NCBI GenBank assembly: GCA_015680685.1
Contig: MNCI01026985.1
Span: forward strand, 234,993-298,992
Length of the DNA stretch: 64,000 nucleotides
Direction of reading: 5' to 3'
Origin: Gnetum montanum
Taxonomy: Eukaryota; Streptophyta; Gnetopsida; Gnetales; Gnetaceae
Shown piece after piece: positions 46,453 through 57,203 of this stretch (its first letter is position 1; each line of letters begins with the position of its first letter). Below the pieces are notes generated by a model. That model made no database searches. It was not told where the DNA came from and saw only the letters and a list, made by a program, of their open reading frames with translations. Made by a program: the position numbers and the translations under genes.

Positions 46453-46609
46453 CTTTCTTTGTTGAAACATGCGCTATCAAAGATTAGTAAATATTATTTA
46501 TATCGTTGGAAAAACTCAAGGTTAACATTATATTCAATGACATATCAACTACAAAGCACACTGATATTTTTATTCGTTTTTCAAAATATCTTCTTCTTTT
46601 CACAGACGT

Positions 46610-49020
46610 GAAGATGTCAAACCGTCGATTCCACAAGAGTGCAAAGTGGTATATACTCATCCATATGAGTATGTATTGGACTTCACCTTCATCCTACATT
46701 AGGGTAACATCATCTTGCCCCTTGATCGTTCTGTGCCCAAGATGCTGTTTCAAACCCTTAAGAAGTTGGGCATCATAGATCTTCATGATGAGTACGTTAT
46801 GAATGCTTATGATACTTGGAACTACTGTCCCATTGAAACACAATGCAAATAAGATCGACATCAGGAGAAGCTCCGTGAGGCTACAAAGGGGAAACATTTC
46901 ACTAATCCCTTGTTCCTACCAGATCAAGATGACATTGAGGATCCTCCCTTTGAAGGTTGTCAACATGAAGATTCTCCACCCCTTATTGTTGAAGAGGTTG
47001 TGACCTTGAACCTGTGATCCACTATTCATAAATTAGGTTCAAGAAAAAGTGACAGTCAAGGTAGGAACTCAAGCAAGCATCACAATAGTAAGGGATTTAA
47101 GGATAGTGATCATAATAAGTGAAAAAGTAGTGGTGGACGCTACGGTGGCGGTGGAGGTCCACCTTCCTCTTCATCCTCTTCATCTGATTTTGAACATTCC
47201 TCTTCATCTACCGATTCTCATAGAAGTTGATGTCAAAATAATTGCGATGAAGGTGATCGATGAGATAACAATGACCATGAAGGCCACAAAGATCGAATGG
47301 GTGGCCGAAACCATCATTAGCATCATTGATGCAGTGATGATGATGAACCTCTATTGGTGACTCAAAGTATGCTCAACATTGCAAAAGTAGTTACAATTTC
47401 AACGAGGCATATGAAAGATAGTCGGATCAAGTGCTTAGACATAAATAATATTCCAAGATTTGAGGGGGGATATAACTCTGATCCAAAGACAAATCTAGAA
47501 GCTTTCCATGATTCCTGTGCCTTACAGAATATAGAAAATAAGTGGCAAAAACTCAAACTTTTTCCTAGGACACTCATCAAAGTTGAAAGCTAGTACTAGT
47601 CCTTGAGCTAGAATCCATCTATAGATGGAGTACCATGTTAGAGTTATTTAATGACAAATACTAGACATACTTCAAAGTGTCTAATCTAAGAAGGAAAATC
47701 CAAGGTTGGAAATAAGGAACACATGAGCCCTTGGATGCTGCCATGGGTAGGTACTATTCACTCTTACATCAATGCCCTGACCATGGTTATTCTCAGAGGG
47801 AACAACTTGGCCACATCATAGATGGGCTCAAAGTAGAAACTAGAAGAAATCTTGGGATGTATGCTCAAGGAAGATTATTTGAATTGAGATCTCATCATAT
47901 CCAAAGGAAAATTAATTAGGTAATAAAAGAAGAAGGTGAGCTACAAAAAAGGTAAAGTGTAGAAGAGTATAATAGGGACCCTTCCATCAGAAAATAGGAG
48001 GTCAAATTTTGTGATGAGGAGGAGTCACCACTTGATGAAGTGGTGAATAGGAAAACCTTGCCCATCCAAAAACATGTTTATGATATTTTAGAAAAGGTTG
48101 ATAAATTGTGGGACTCTTTGGATGAAAAATTTCAAACCACTATGAAGATTGTTAAAGAATCCAAAGAGAAAAATAGTGATCATAATTGCAAGAGGCGAAA
48201 AGAAGCTGAAGCTACCTACCAAAGAGGTAAGGGCAAAGCTACAGCTGTAGAGGAAGTTGTGGAAATCAACTCTGATGATGAAATTGATTGTGACATTTGT
48301 TAATACAAACATCCAAAGGGTTGTGTCCCTATAGTATCACATTTACAAGAGTCTGGGGTGTATGCATTGCATCCTTGACTAGCACGTAGGCAAGCACCTT
48401 GATGATTACCTTATCCTCAAGGCAATTCAAGGCAGTTCCACCAACAACAACAAGCTTACTATTCAATTGGAGCTCCTCCATAACCGTATGAATAAAAATA
48501 ATAGTGGTAGCAATCACAATTGTGGGGAATGCCACCACTAAGGTGGCAGTACCCTTATAGGCAACTAGATCCATATGGGTACTATGTTTAGCAACTTGTC
48601 TCTCCAAGAAGTTCTACAAGTCATACCACATTTTAACATCACTATTACCCTTCAGAATACCACCAAACACATTCACTATCTACTCAAGGATAAAATTAAT
48701 ATTCATATCATCCTCCACATTCATCTACACACACATCTCTACCTTCAACCCAGTTACCTCATACTCCTTCCATGTAGGGTGAGATTCCTCGACAGTTAGA
48801 ACAACAAAATGCTATGAGGGTTGTACATTCACAATCGACTTTCCAGTCGAGTGGTTTGAACAATGGATCTAGAAAAAGACCCTTCTTCTAACCCAATAAT
48901 GCTAATCATCTTGCATCTCCAACATCCTCATCCCTTGCATCAAATACCTTTGAGTGCCCTTCAAACCAAGTGCTGCCTTAGATTCGCACTGTGATGCTAA
49001 CACATGCTTTTTTTGATTGG
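46610..49020 (+). pseudogene. Element C gag
   Basis: The N-terminal domain (near 46640-46880) reads, across frames, YEYVLDFTFILH, NIILPLDRSVPKMLFQTLKK and DEYVMNAYDTWNYCPIETQC. It is shared with A and D. A Ser/Gly-rich and Asp/His-rich linker follows. The capsid-type domain (about 47354-47900) has ILNNIPRFEGGYNSDP-like sequence, a stop where A and B keep Trp (ES-stop-Y), then HEPLDAAMGRYYSLLHQCPD and HIIDGLKVETRRNLGMYAQG. Next come KVDKLWDSLDEKFQTTMKIV and a short zinc knuckle (CDIC, H, C near 48292-48320). A Pro/Gln-rich tail follows. Many stops and frame changes. Confidence 0.82.
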
Positions 49021-49079
49021 ATCAAGGTTGGCAATCTTTCCACAAAAAAATTTGACCTAGGAAGTCCACTCATTTACCT

Positions 49080-49500
49080 ATAGATTGATGAACATGAGCC
49101 ATGCAAGGCTCTTCTTGACTCTGGTTCTGGAGTTAATCTTATCTCCCATGACATGTACAAGGCCTGGAACTTGCCATGTCTCAAGAAGAACAACATCTAT
49201 CTAGAATTGGTAGATAAGTCAATTACTATTCCTTTGGGATTAGTAGAGGACATTGTAACCATAGTTTGTGGGTGGTCCTATCCTACTAATTTTTTGGTAA
49301 TTAGGGTTGAAAACTGCAAAATTGACTTCTCCATCATTATGGGAAGAGCTTGGTTAAGCATGGTCAACATACATATGGGCATAAGGGATCTTTCTTTGAA
49401 AATATCCAAAGAAAATGAATTGGGCAAAATAGAGAAGAAGCGTATTCCATGCATTGCATATAGCAATAATGGGTGCAATTGCATGCAAAAGATTTGATCT
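49080..49500 (+). pseudogene. Element C aspartic protease
   Basis: CKALLDSGSGVNLISHDMYK retains the retropepsin-type active-site Asp-Ser-Gly. It is followed by NNIYLELVDKSITIPLGLVE, DIVTIVCGWSYPTNFLVIRV and FSIIMGRAWLSMVNIHMGIR. The 114-codon frame 49153-49497 is open. It would cleave the Gag-Pol polyprotein. Of the protease copies here it is the best preserved at the active site. Confidence 0.87.
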
Positions 49501-49639
49501 ATCGAAAGTACATACATTAAAGCATGGAATCAGTGTGCATAAGAAATCAATATTCAAAGGTGTCTGTACGCAACAACCACAAAATAGGAGGGCACCCAGT
49601 GGCTGATAGCTGACTCAGATAGTAGCACATTATGCATGG

Positions 49640-51050
49640 AACCAACTAAGAGCCTAACATGTGCTTTTTTTGAAGGCATGGATAAACTTAAACAAGTTCA
49701 TTTCCAAATCTCTGATGAAGATGATGATACTTATTGGGGAGAGTTGGAAATCTCTGATAACTTCAAGTAGAAGCCTCTAGAGCTAAAACTTTTATTGGTT
49801 GGTATGGAATATGCATTTTTAAACAATGGTAAACTAGTCATAATTAATGCCAAACTTGCTCTTGAACAAAAAGAAAATTTGTTGAAGGTGGTTAACAAAT
49901 GATCAACAACCTTTACTTGGTCATATCCTGAGCTAACAGGAATCGATCCAAGGATATGCTAGCATAACATTTACACTGATCCTACCATAAAGCCTAGAAG
50001 GTAGTTGCAGAGATGGTTGAACCCCAAATTAAAGCAGATTATCAAAGAGGAAATTGAACAACTTCTTAAGGCAGGGTTCATCTATCCCATCGTGGATAGT
50101 GAGTGGGTTAGCCCACTTGTAATTGTGCCAAAAGGTTGGTAAATGGCAGGTCTACATCAACTTCAAGCTATTGAATATGGCAACATTTAAAGATCATTTT
50201 TCATTATCATTTGTGGATCAAGTGTTGGACACCATATCTGGGCATTTTGATTATAGCTTCTTGGATGGTTATAGTGGCTATAACCAAATCCAAATTGTGC
50301 CAGAAGATCAAGCCAAGACAAAATTCATGAGTCCATGAGGGACTTTTCCATATTATAAGATGCCATTTAGTTTGTGTAATGCCCCCGCAACATTCCAATG
50401 CTTTGTCCTTAGTATTTTCCAATAGTAGATTGGTAGTGGTGTGGAAGTCTTTATGGATGACTTTTCCACCTATGGAGCTACATTTGAGCAAGCCTTGAAC
50501 CACCTTGAGGAAGTATTGAAGAGATGTGTTGAAAGAAACTTATGGCTCAATTGAGAAAAGAGGCATATCATGGTCCAAGAAGGCATAGTACTAGGGCACT
50601 AAATTTTACAAAAAGGGAATTGAGGTAGACCTAGAAAAGATAAAGTTCATGCAAGGAATAACATGCCAACCAGAGATAGTTAAAGATGTTTTGTCATTCC
50701 TTAGACACATTGGCTACTACTAATGATTCATAGAGAATTTCTCTAAGATTGCAAAATCGTTGGTAGATCTTATAAAGAAAGATGCACCTTTCATCTGGAC
50801 TAAGGAATGTGAACATGCATTTCCACAATTAAAAAAACTCATAGAAATGCCAATCCTATGAGCACTAGACTAGTCCAGACCCTTCCACATCATGATAGAT
50901 GCATCTAACTATACCTTGGAAGCAATGCTCACATAGATGGACAATAAGAAATGTCCATACTACATCCATTGCACAAGCCAAAGCATTGTGGTAGCATAGT
51001 TAAATTACACCATCATGGAGAAAGAACTAATGGTAGTGGTGTATGCTCTT
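49640..51050 (+). pseudogene. Element C reverse transcriptase and RNase H N-terminal part
   Basis: After the linker (about 49640-49990, matching D's LENGKLVIINARL region), RT reads FIYPIVDSEWVSPLVIVPK, then NMATFKDHFSLSFVDQVLDT and FLDGYSGYNQIQIVPEDQAK. The catalytic box VFMDDFSTYG is at 50450-50479, with both aspartates kept. The thumb and RNase H start follow with stops (HIMVQEGIVLGH, KDAPFIWTKECEHAF, YYIHC). RNase H ends at VVYALEKF near 51040, where the sequence jumps into integrase. Confidence 0.88.
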
Positions 51051-51840
51051 GAAAAGTTTAGCCGTTGCTAATTGTACATTATTCACTACTGCTAAATTTA
51101 TAAAACAAAATATTGTAAATAGGTTTGGGGTGCCATGTTCACTAATTTCTAACAATGGAACTCATTTTACAGGTGCCACTTCTAGAAAGTTAATGCAACA
51201 CTTGGAGGTTAAACATAAATTAACAACACCTTACCACCCCCAAGCCAATGGTCAAGCAGAGGTAACTAACCAGGAGATCACAAAAATACTAACACAGACC
51301 ATTAGCAAATATATCAAAGATTGGAGCGCAAAACTTAACGATGCCCTTTAGGCTTATCGTTCAACATGAAAACTTCCTATTAGCTACTCTCTCTATGAGT
51401 TGGTGTATGGAAAATTTCCAATGCTCTTGATCTAGTTTAAGCTCGATACACTCTCAAAAACCTATGATCTAAATCTTAACCTAAGTCTAGCATAGAAAGA
51501 AATATTAATCAATCTAAATGTGCTAGATGAAAATTGATTAGTGCCCTATATTTGAATGAGGTGCATAAGGCATTCAACAAGCAACGTCATGACCTAAGAA
51601 TATGAAAGGTAAAAGTTTAACCACAAGATAAGGTCCTCTACTAGAACCCCACACATGTACCCTAGAAGGAAAAATTTCAAATATTGTGGGATGGACCTTA
51701 TATAATTGATCAAACCTTTCCCTCTAGGGCCATGTTGATCTATAAGCTTGAAAGCCCAAATAAAAAGCAGTTGGTCAAAATCCAACAAGTAAAACCTTTC
51801 CTCGAACCAAGATAGGCCAGTGCAACTACCACCTCGATGG
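51050..51840 (+). pseudogene. Element C integrase, N-terminally deleted
   Basis: Begins mid-core: CTLFTTAKFIKQNIVNRFGV, then LISNNGTHF (Asn in place of the second catalytic Asp) and YHPQANGQAEVTN with the catalytic Glu, then DAL, stop, AYRST. The zinc-binding HHCC domain and first catalytic Asp are gone together with the rest of RNase H, a deletion of about 1.4 kb compared with element D. The C-terminal domain (WDGPYIIDQTFPSRAMLIYK, 51690 onward) ends before the PPT-like tract. No chromodomain. Confidence 0.85.
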
Positions 51841-51884
51841 ATGGACAATCACATTCCATTTTTCAGATCTCCTCCTTCCAACTC

Positions 51885-51900
51885 AGTCGTGGGGGAGATG
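51885..51900 (+). promoter_or_regulatory. Internal PPT-like tract of element C
   Basis: CAGTCGTGGGGGAGATGG just downstream of the integrase frame. It matches the 3' PPT of element D (CAGTCATGGGGGTA) and the internal tracts of A, B and D. Confidence 0.6.
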
Positions 51901-52548
51901 GTCATCCATGTTAATAATCCATATGGCTTCTCAATTCTTCTATTTTTTGTTTTCCACGTTTTTGATTTTACAAGTTATTTATTTTAGAAATTTTTTATTT
52001 TTAGATTTTTCTAATTTTATACCATCATTTGTATCTTTGATCTTTTCTTGATTAGTTTACATTTTCTTATATATTTTACTTTGTTTTATTTTTCTCAAGT
52101 GTGATACTTCCTCATTTTTAATAATAAAATTACTTTCTTGCCATAGGACACAGTGCTATTGTTGTTGTTTACTAATGATGGTTTGTGCTTAATGTTCTGA
52201 TTATTAATGTCTAGTTTCTATTTTTGAATTTTGATGTTTGATAACTTTGACATGGTTTATTTCTCATGGAAGGGGTAGTGAGTCCATTTCATTCACCCAT
52301 CCAACAAACTCTATGGTTTTCCTTATTTTGGGAATTTGTGGTCCCTTTAATTAGAGAAACTTTTAATCAATTGGTGACCTTGGTAGTTCTAGAATTAGGA
52401 AGGATTCAAAGGTGTGCGAAGGGTGTGACTTCAAGGGGACTTAATACTCTTTGTACACTTCTACTTACTTGAGTTCTTGAGTGTTTTTCATAGACTTCTT
52501 ACTGTTCCATTCCAACCACTTATAGGAAGTCAAATAAAGTCTTTGCAT

Positions 52549-52600
52549 GGTGTGATTCCCATCCAAAAGAAAAAACAACGATGGGAATTCAAAGCATACC
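52549..52600 (+). ncRNA. Conserved RNA hairpin in element C
   Basis: GGTGTG and ATTCCCATC pair with GATGGGAAT and CATACC across an A-rich loop. TTCAAAG is unpaired on the 3' side. It corresponds to 61671-61730 in D and two copies in A. Confidence 0.65.
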
Positions 52601-53155
52601 CCTTGGACAAAGAAATGGGATACAACCATTGGTTATGGATAGAACGACATGCACCTATGCCTGAAGGTCCCTTCTAACTAAGGCACTCTCTCACTTCCTA
52701 CTTCTCTCTTTTCTTCTCTTTATGGAATAGTGGTTATTTTATGGAAGCACTCTCATGTCTCATGTAGGTGGATTGGTCTTAGAGTGATGATGCGAAGTCA
52801 CTGAAAGCATATGGTTTTGATCTGGACTAATGATGGAACTTCTTAGGTCATTTTAAACACAAATTTCACAAGGCACTTACTATGACCTCAATTCGGAACT
52901 CCATTCCACCTCCTCTATCATTCATCCATGTTGCCATAGCTCACCTCTCTATTGAGTTCTATGTTATTCTCTATGTCTTGGTTTGATGTGTTTGAATTCT
53001 TATATATATTCTTTTTGATTGGTCCTTAACTTTTCATGATCATTTATTGACTATGGGGTCCATGGACTCCTTAGTTGAGGTTATGTAAGGGCAATAAGGG
53101 CATAAGCCTACTATGGGGAGGATCCACTTGCATAGCTTTTGGCTTGATTAGTTAA
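52601..53155 (+). other. Element C 3' untranslated region up to the D insertion
   Basis: Contains GACATGCACCTATGCC and, at about 53110-53135, CCTACTATGGGGAGGATCC followed by ACTTGCAT, both shared with the other elements. The target duplication of element D, GTTAA, is at 53151-53155. Confidence 0.7.
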
Positions 53156-53927
53156 TGATGAGCTGCAATATTGCATCCGCGATATCGCGTACGTAATATC
53201 GTGGCCCGCTGCAATGTCTATAAGTAAGAGGTATCTTTCCCTATTTTAGGCACTTAGACTTAGATCCTTAGCTAAACTCTTGTAGTTTTACCATTCTAGA
53301 GTTAGAATAATTTCCATGTACCCATAGTAGGAGTCTTAAAGTGAGCAGATCTTTATTCAAGAAAATTGTACCTAAGCACAAATTTGTGTACAACAATAAA
53401 GATGAACTTTCTGATAAACCTTGTAGCATATGGACTAAGCTAAATAGTAATTAATTATTATTGAATGTTTAATTGCTTTCCTAGTTAATTAATCTCTCTT
53501 AACCCTTGAATCTCCTAGTTAAGTGCACTCAGCATGATTGCTTCGAGCCCCTGTGTAATGCTTGGTAACCTAGTAACGAGTAGCGTTTGGTAATCCCAGC
53601 AACGTTGCACTAGTTCAGGGTATGTGCAGAAAGTGGAAATGGATACTGCTGCTAGGAAAATTAGAACTAAAGTTACTCACTTAGTTATCTTCACCTTCCC
53701 CTATTAGCATAAGACATTAAAAAGATAAAAGATATAAAAAGCATATACCTCAAGCTTACTTAACCATACAACCGTGACAATACAAGTAAGTTTGGAAAGA
53801 CAACGATTGATTAACCTTAAGTGTTTCATTAGGGTGCATAAGCACTTAGTCCTTGGAGTTCGACTGGATCGAGCATGAAATGCTCATATTCGTATGGTTG
53901 AGTGTAGGGGTACCTCGCCACTCATCA
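53156..53927 (+). repeat. Element D 5' LTR (772 bp)
   Basis: Begins TGATGAGCTGC and ends CCACTCATCA, giving a perfect 7-bp terminal inverted repeat TGATGAG/CTCATCA. The U3 holds a decayed palindrome at 53181-53200 and the TATA-like CTATAAGTAAG at 53219. It is shorter than the 3' LTR because one palindromic cassette is missing. Confidence 0.93.
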
Positions 53928-53946
53928 TTGGCGTCGTTGCTGGGGA
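53928..53946 (+). promoter_or_regulatory. Element D primer-binding site (tRNA-Asp type)
   Basis: TTGGCGTCGTTGCTGGGGA follows the 5' LTR directly and differs from the tRNA-Asp complement TGGCGCCGTTGCCGGGGA at only two positions. Confidence 0.85.
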
Positions 53947-54072
53947 CTTAGTTGTTTGTGCGCTACGTAGAACATAGGAGATCATTCATATCGTTGGGAT
54001 GCTAGAGTGAACCCTTAGGGTTGATCAAAGAAAAATAAGACAACGGTAATTAGCACACTAAACAAGAAAAAA

Positions 54073-56640
54073 ATGTCTTCTTCTTCACACAAAAGCACTT
54101 CACCACCTAGGACCAACACAAGAGACAGTCGACGGCATAACACACATAACCAAGATCTACCAGTTCCTCAACAGTTCCATGTGGTGTATATTCATCACGA
54201 TGAATATGTACCCGACTTTACCTTTATTCTCCATCAAGATGAACAACTGCGTTGGAGAGACTTGGAGGGTAACATATTGTTGCCTCTAGACCGAGCAGTC
54301 CCCAACATGCTCCTTCATGCTCTCGCACGAATAGGCATGTCACAGTTGTACGCAGAGTATGTTGCATGTGACCATGACACAAGGGACTACCATCCCATAG
54401 AAGCACAATGTCAAAGGGACTTGCAACAGGAGAGATATCACACATCTTTGAAGGGTAAATGGCCCCATAACATCTTGCACATTTTAAGAGAAATTGGAGA
54501 TGATGAACTAGTTTCAACAAGTTCCCCACCAAATGATGTTCCCCCTCATAATGATGGTCAGGAGGTGGTGTATCAAAACCTTCACTCCACGGTTCACAAC
54601 CTTGGTTCTGATCCCCATGAAAACCAAGTGTTCAATGAGGGAACAGAAACACATGATAAGTATGGGCAGTCTGATCATAGTCACGATCATGGCTGAGACC
54701 ACCGAAGAGAAGGTAGGAAACATTGTCATGGTGATGGTTCTCCTTCTTCTTCACCTTCATTGTCACATTCACCTTCTCCTTCAGTATCAGGATGCAGTCA
54801 TAAGGAACCTAACCATGAGGAGAAAGGTAAATAGAGTGAGAAACCTCGACAAGAGAGTCGAGAATGAGGACGAGGGCACTCTCGAGAATCACGGCATAGA
54901 AGAAGGAAGAGTAGGGAACCACATAGACATCATAGACGTTATGAACGAAATGACCACGAAGAACCCCTACTTGCAACCTGAAGCATGTTAGATATCATGG
55001 AGGTTGTAAGAATTCCCACAAGGCACCAAAAATATAGCAGGATGAAGAGGTTAGACATGAATAACATCCCACGATTTGAGGTGGGATACAACGTTGATCC
55101 TCAAAACCACTTACAAGCATTTCACAATGCATGTGCCTTGTAGAACATTGAGAATGAATGGAAAAAACTAAATTTGTTCCCAAGGATACTAGTAAAAGAA
55201 ATGGAAAGCTAGTACCAGTCCTTAGAACTGGAATCCATTTGAAGGTGGAGTATGATGCTGGAACTATTTAATGATAAGTATCAAATGTACTCCGAAGTGT
55301 CCAACCTGCAAAAGCAAATCCAAGGATGGAAGCAAGAAAATCACGAACCCTTGGATGCTACCATGGGCTATTATTATGCACTGTTACATCATTGCTTGGG
55401 CCATGGTTACGCATAATAGGATCAACTATGCCATCTCATAGATGGACTTAAGCATGAAACCAGGAGAACCCTTAGAACGTATTCCCAAGGGAAATTATCA
55501 GAGCTTAGGTCCCATTAGGTTCATAGATTGCTGGAGCAAGTAGCCAAGGAAGAAGGAGAGCTACGTAATAGGGAAAATGTGAAGGAGTACAATCGAGATC
55601 CTTCCCTTCGAAAAAGGGGAGTAAGATTTTATGGGGAGGAGGAAGAGTCACCACTCAAAGAGATGGTGAATAGGAAAACCTTGTTGCTCCAAAAATTAAC
55701 AGCATAAGTGTTGGCAAAGGTAGACCAAATGTGGGACTCCCTGGATAGTAGATTTGAAGCCATTCTTAAAATTGTAGAGGAGTCGAAGAAGCAAGGTAGT
55801 GACTATGACAAAAACAAAAAGAGGGACATGGACCATGTACATAACAAAGGTAAGGGTAAAATGGCTATCACTGAAGCGGTTGTAGATTCTGATATGGACA
55901 ATGATGGTGGATGTGAGAGATGTCAATATGACCATCCTAAGGGATGTTGTTCAGTAATCTCACACTTACAAGAGTCTGGGGTGTATGCACTCAACCCATG
56001 ACTTAACAAACAGCAAGCACCTTGACGGTTACCTTATCCCCAAGGTAACCCAATGTAGTTCCACCAACCTTTAACGTATTATCCAAGTGGAACTCTACCA
56101 CAACGTATTGAGCAACACCAGCAGTGGCAATACCCATAGTCATGGGGGATGCCACCACTGAGGTAAAAATACCCTTACCGGCAACCAGATCCATATGTCT
56201 ACTACATGCAGTAGCCAATCTCTCCACGTGACTCTATTGGTCACGTGACTCCACAACATCACTACCAAGCTCAGGAGTATTATAGGACTCCTTCTCCTAG
56301 GAGAGACAACCCACAAACATACCATCCTCCAATCCCATATGCAACTCTCATACCAATAGCTCCATTACCACCCACTCTAGCAATGCAAGGGGAACTCCAC
56401 ACTCAACCATAGCAATGCAATGCTACGAGAGCTGTGAACCTCTAACCTACTGCTGGTTCTGACAACCGTATAAAGAGAAGATCTTTCTTCAGAACCAACA
56501 GTCCAACCAAGCCCTCACAACCACAAGAGGTTGAGCCTCTGAATGCTTCTCCATCAAATAAAACTTCAAAGCTCTCTTCAAACCAAAAATAGAGCTCAAT
56601 GCACATGGTTATGTTAACACATGTCATCACTGACTAGATT
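54073..56640 (+). pseudogene. Element D gag
   Basis: The ATG at 54073 opens 207 codons: a basic start, then the conserved N-terminal domain (VVYIHHDEYVPDFTFILHQD, ILLPLDRAVPNMLLHALARI, DYHPIEAQC). The TGA at 54694 is probably a former Arg codon. The polyprotein continues through a Ser-rich linker to the capsid-type domain (about 55000-55560: NIPRFEVGYNVDPQNHLQAF, then HEPLDATMGYYYALLHHCLG). The KVDQMWDSLDSRFEAILKIV helix, the knuckle CERCQYDHPKGC (55915-55950) and a Pro/Gln-rich tail follow. The track of stops (many TAG) shows decay without much length change. Confidence 0.87.
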
Positions 56641-56689
56641 AAGGAGGGCCACCTTCCCAGGAAATTCTTTGATCCTGAAAGCCCTTTAA

Positions 56690-57180
56690 TCTATCTCCAA
56701 GTTAGTGGGAATGAACCATGTAAAGCTCTTATGGACTCAAGTTCTAGATTCAACTTAATATCACAAGAGATGTATAAAGCCTGGAGCCTTCCTCCACCAA
56801 AGAAGAGCAATATTCGCTTAGAACTGGCTGACTAATCCATCACTGTTCCCTTGGGACTGGTGGAGGACATCATTACCACTGTGTGTGGGTGGTCATACCC
56901 AGCTGATTTTCTAGTGATACAAGTAAACAATGACAAAGGTGAATTCCCAATAATAATGGGAAGGGCATGGATAAGTACCATAAATGCATGCCTAGGAATC
57001 CACGATCTTTCCTTGGAAATATCTAGAAAAATACTTTTGGGAAGATCAAGAAGAAGAAAGTTCCATGCATCACATATAGTGATACAGGGTGTGATTGGGT
57101 ACAAGAATGTTCAACATTGCCTGCATGCAATCGGTGTGCCCAAGAAATTAACATACAAAAGTGCCTATATGTAGCAACCT
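56690..57180 (+). pseudogene. Element D aspartic protease
   Basis: NEPCKALMDSSSRFNLISQE stands where element C has LLDSGSGVNL, so the catalytic Gly of Asp-Ser-Gly is Ser and the enzyme would be dead. IRLELAD, a stop, then SITVPLGLVEDIITTVCGWS and FPIIMGRAWISTINACLGIH follow. A frame change near 57035 ends the readable part. Confidence 0.85.
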
Positions 57181-57203
57181 CACAATAAGAGGACACCTAG
57201 TGG

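Noticed and set aside
54533-54991. 152-codon plus-strand frame overlapping element D gag
   Set aside because: Out-of-frame shadow of gag. The real frame has the motifs shared with A and C.
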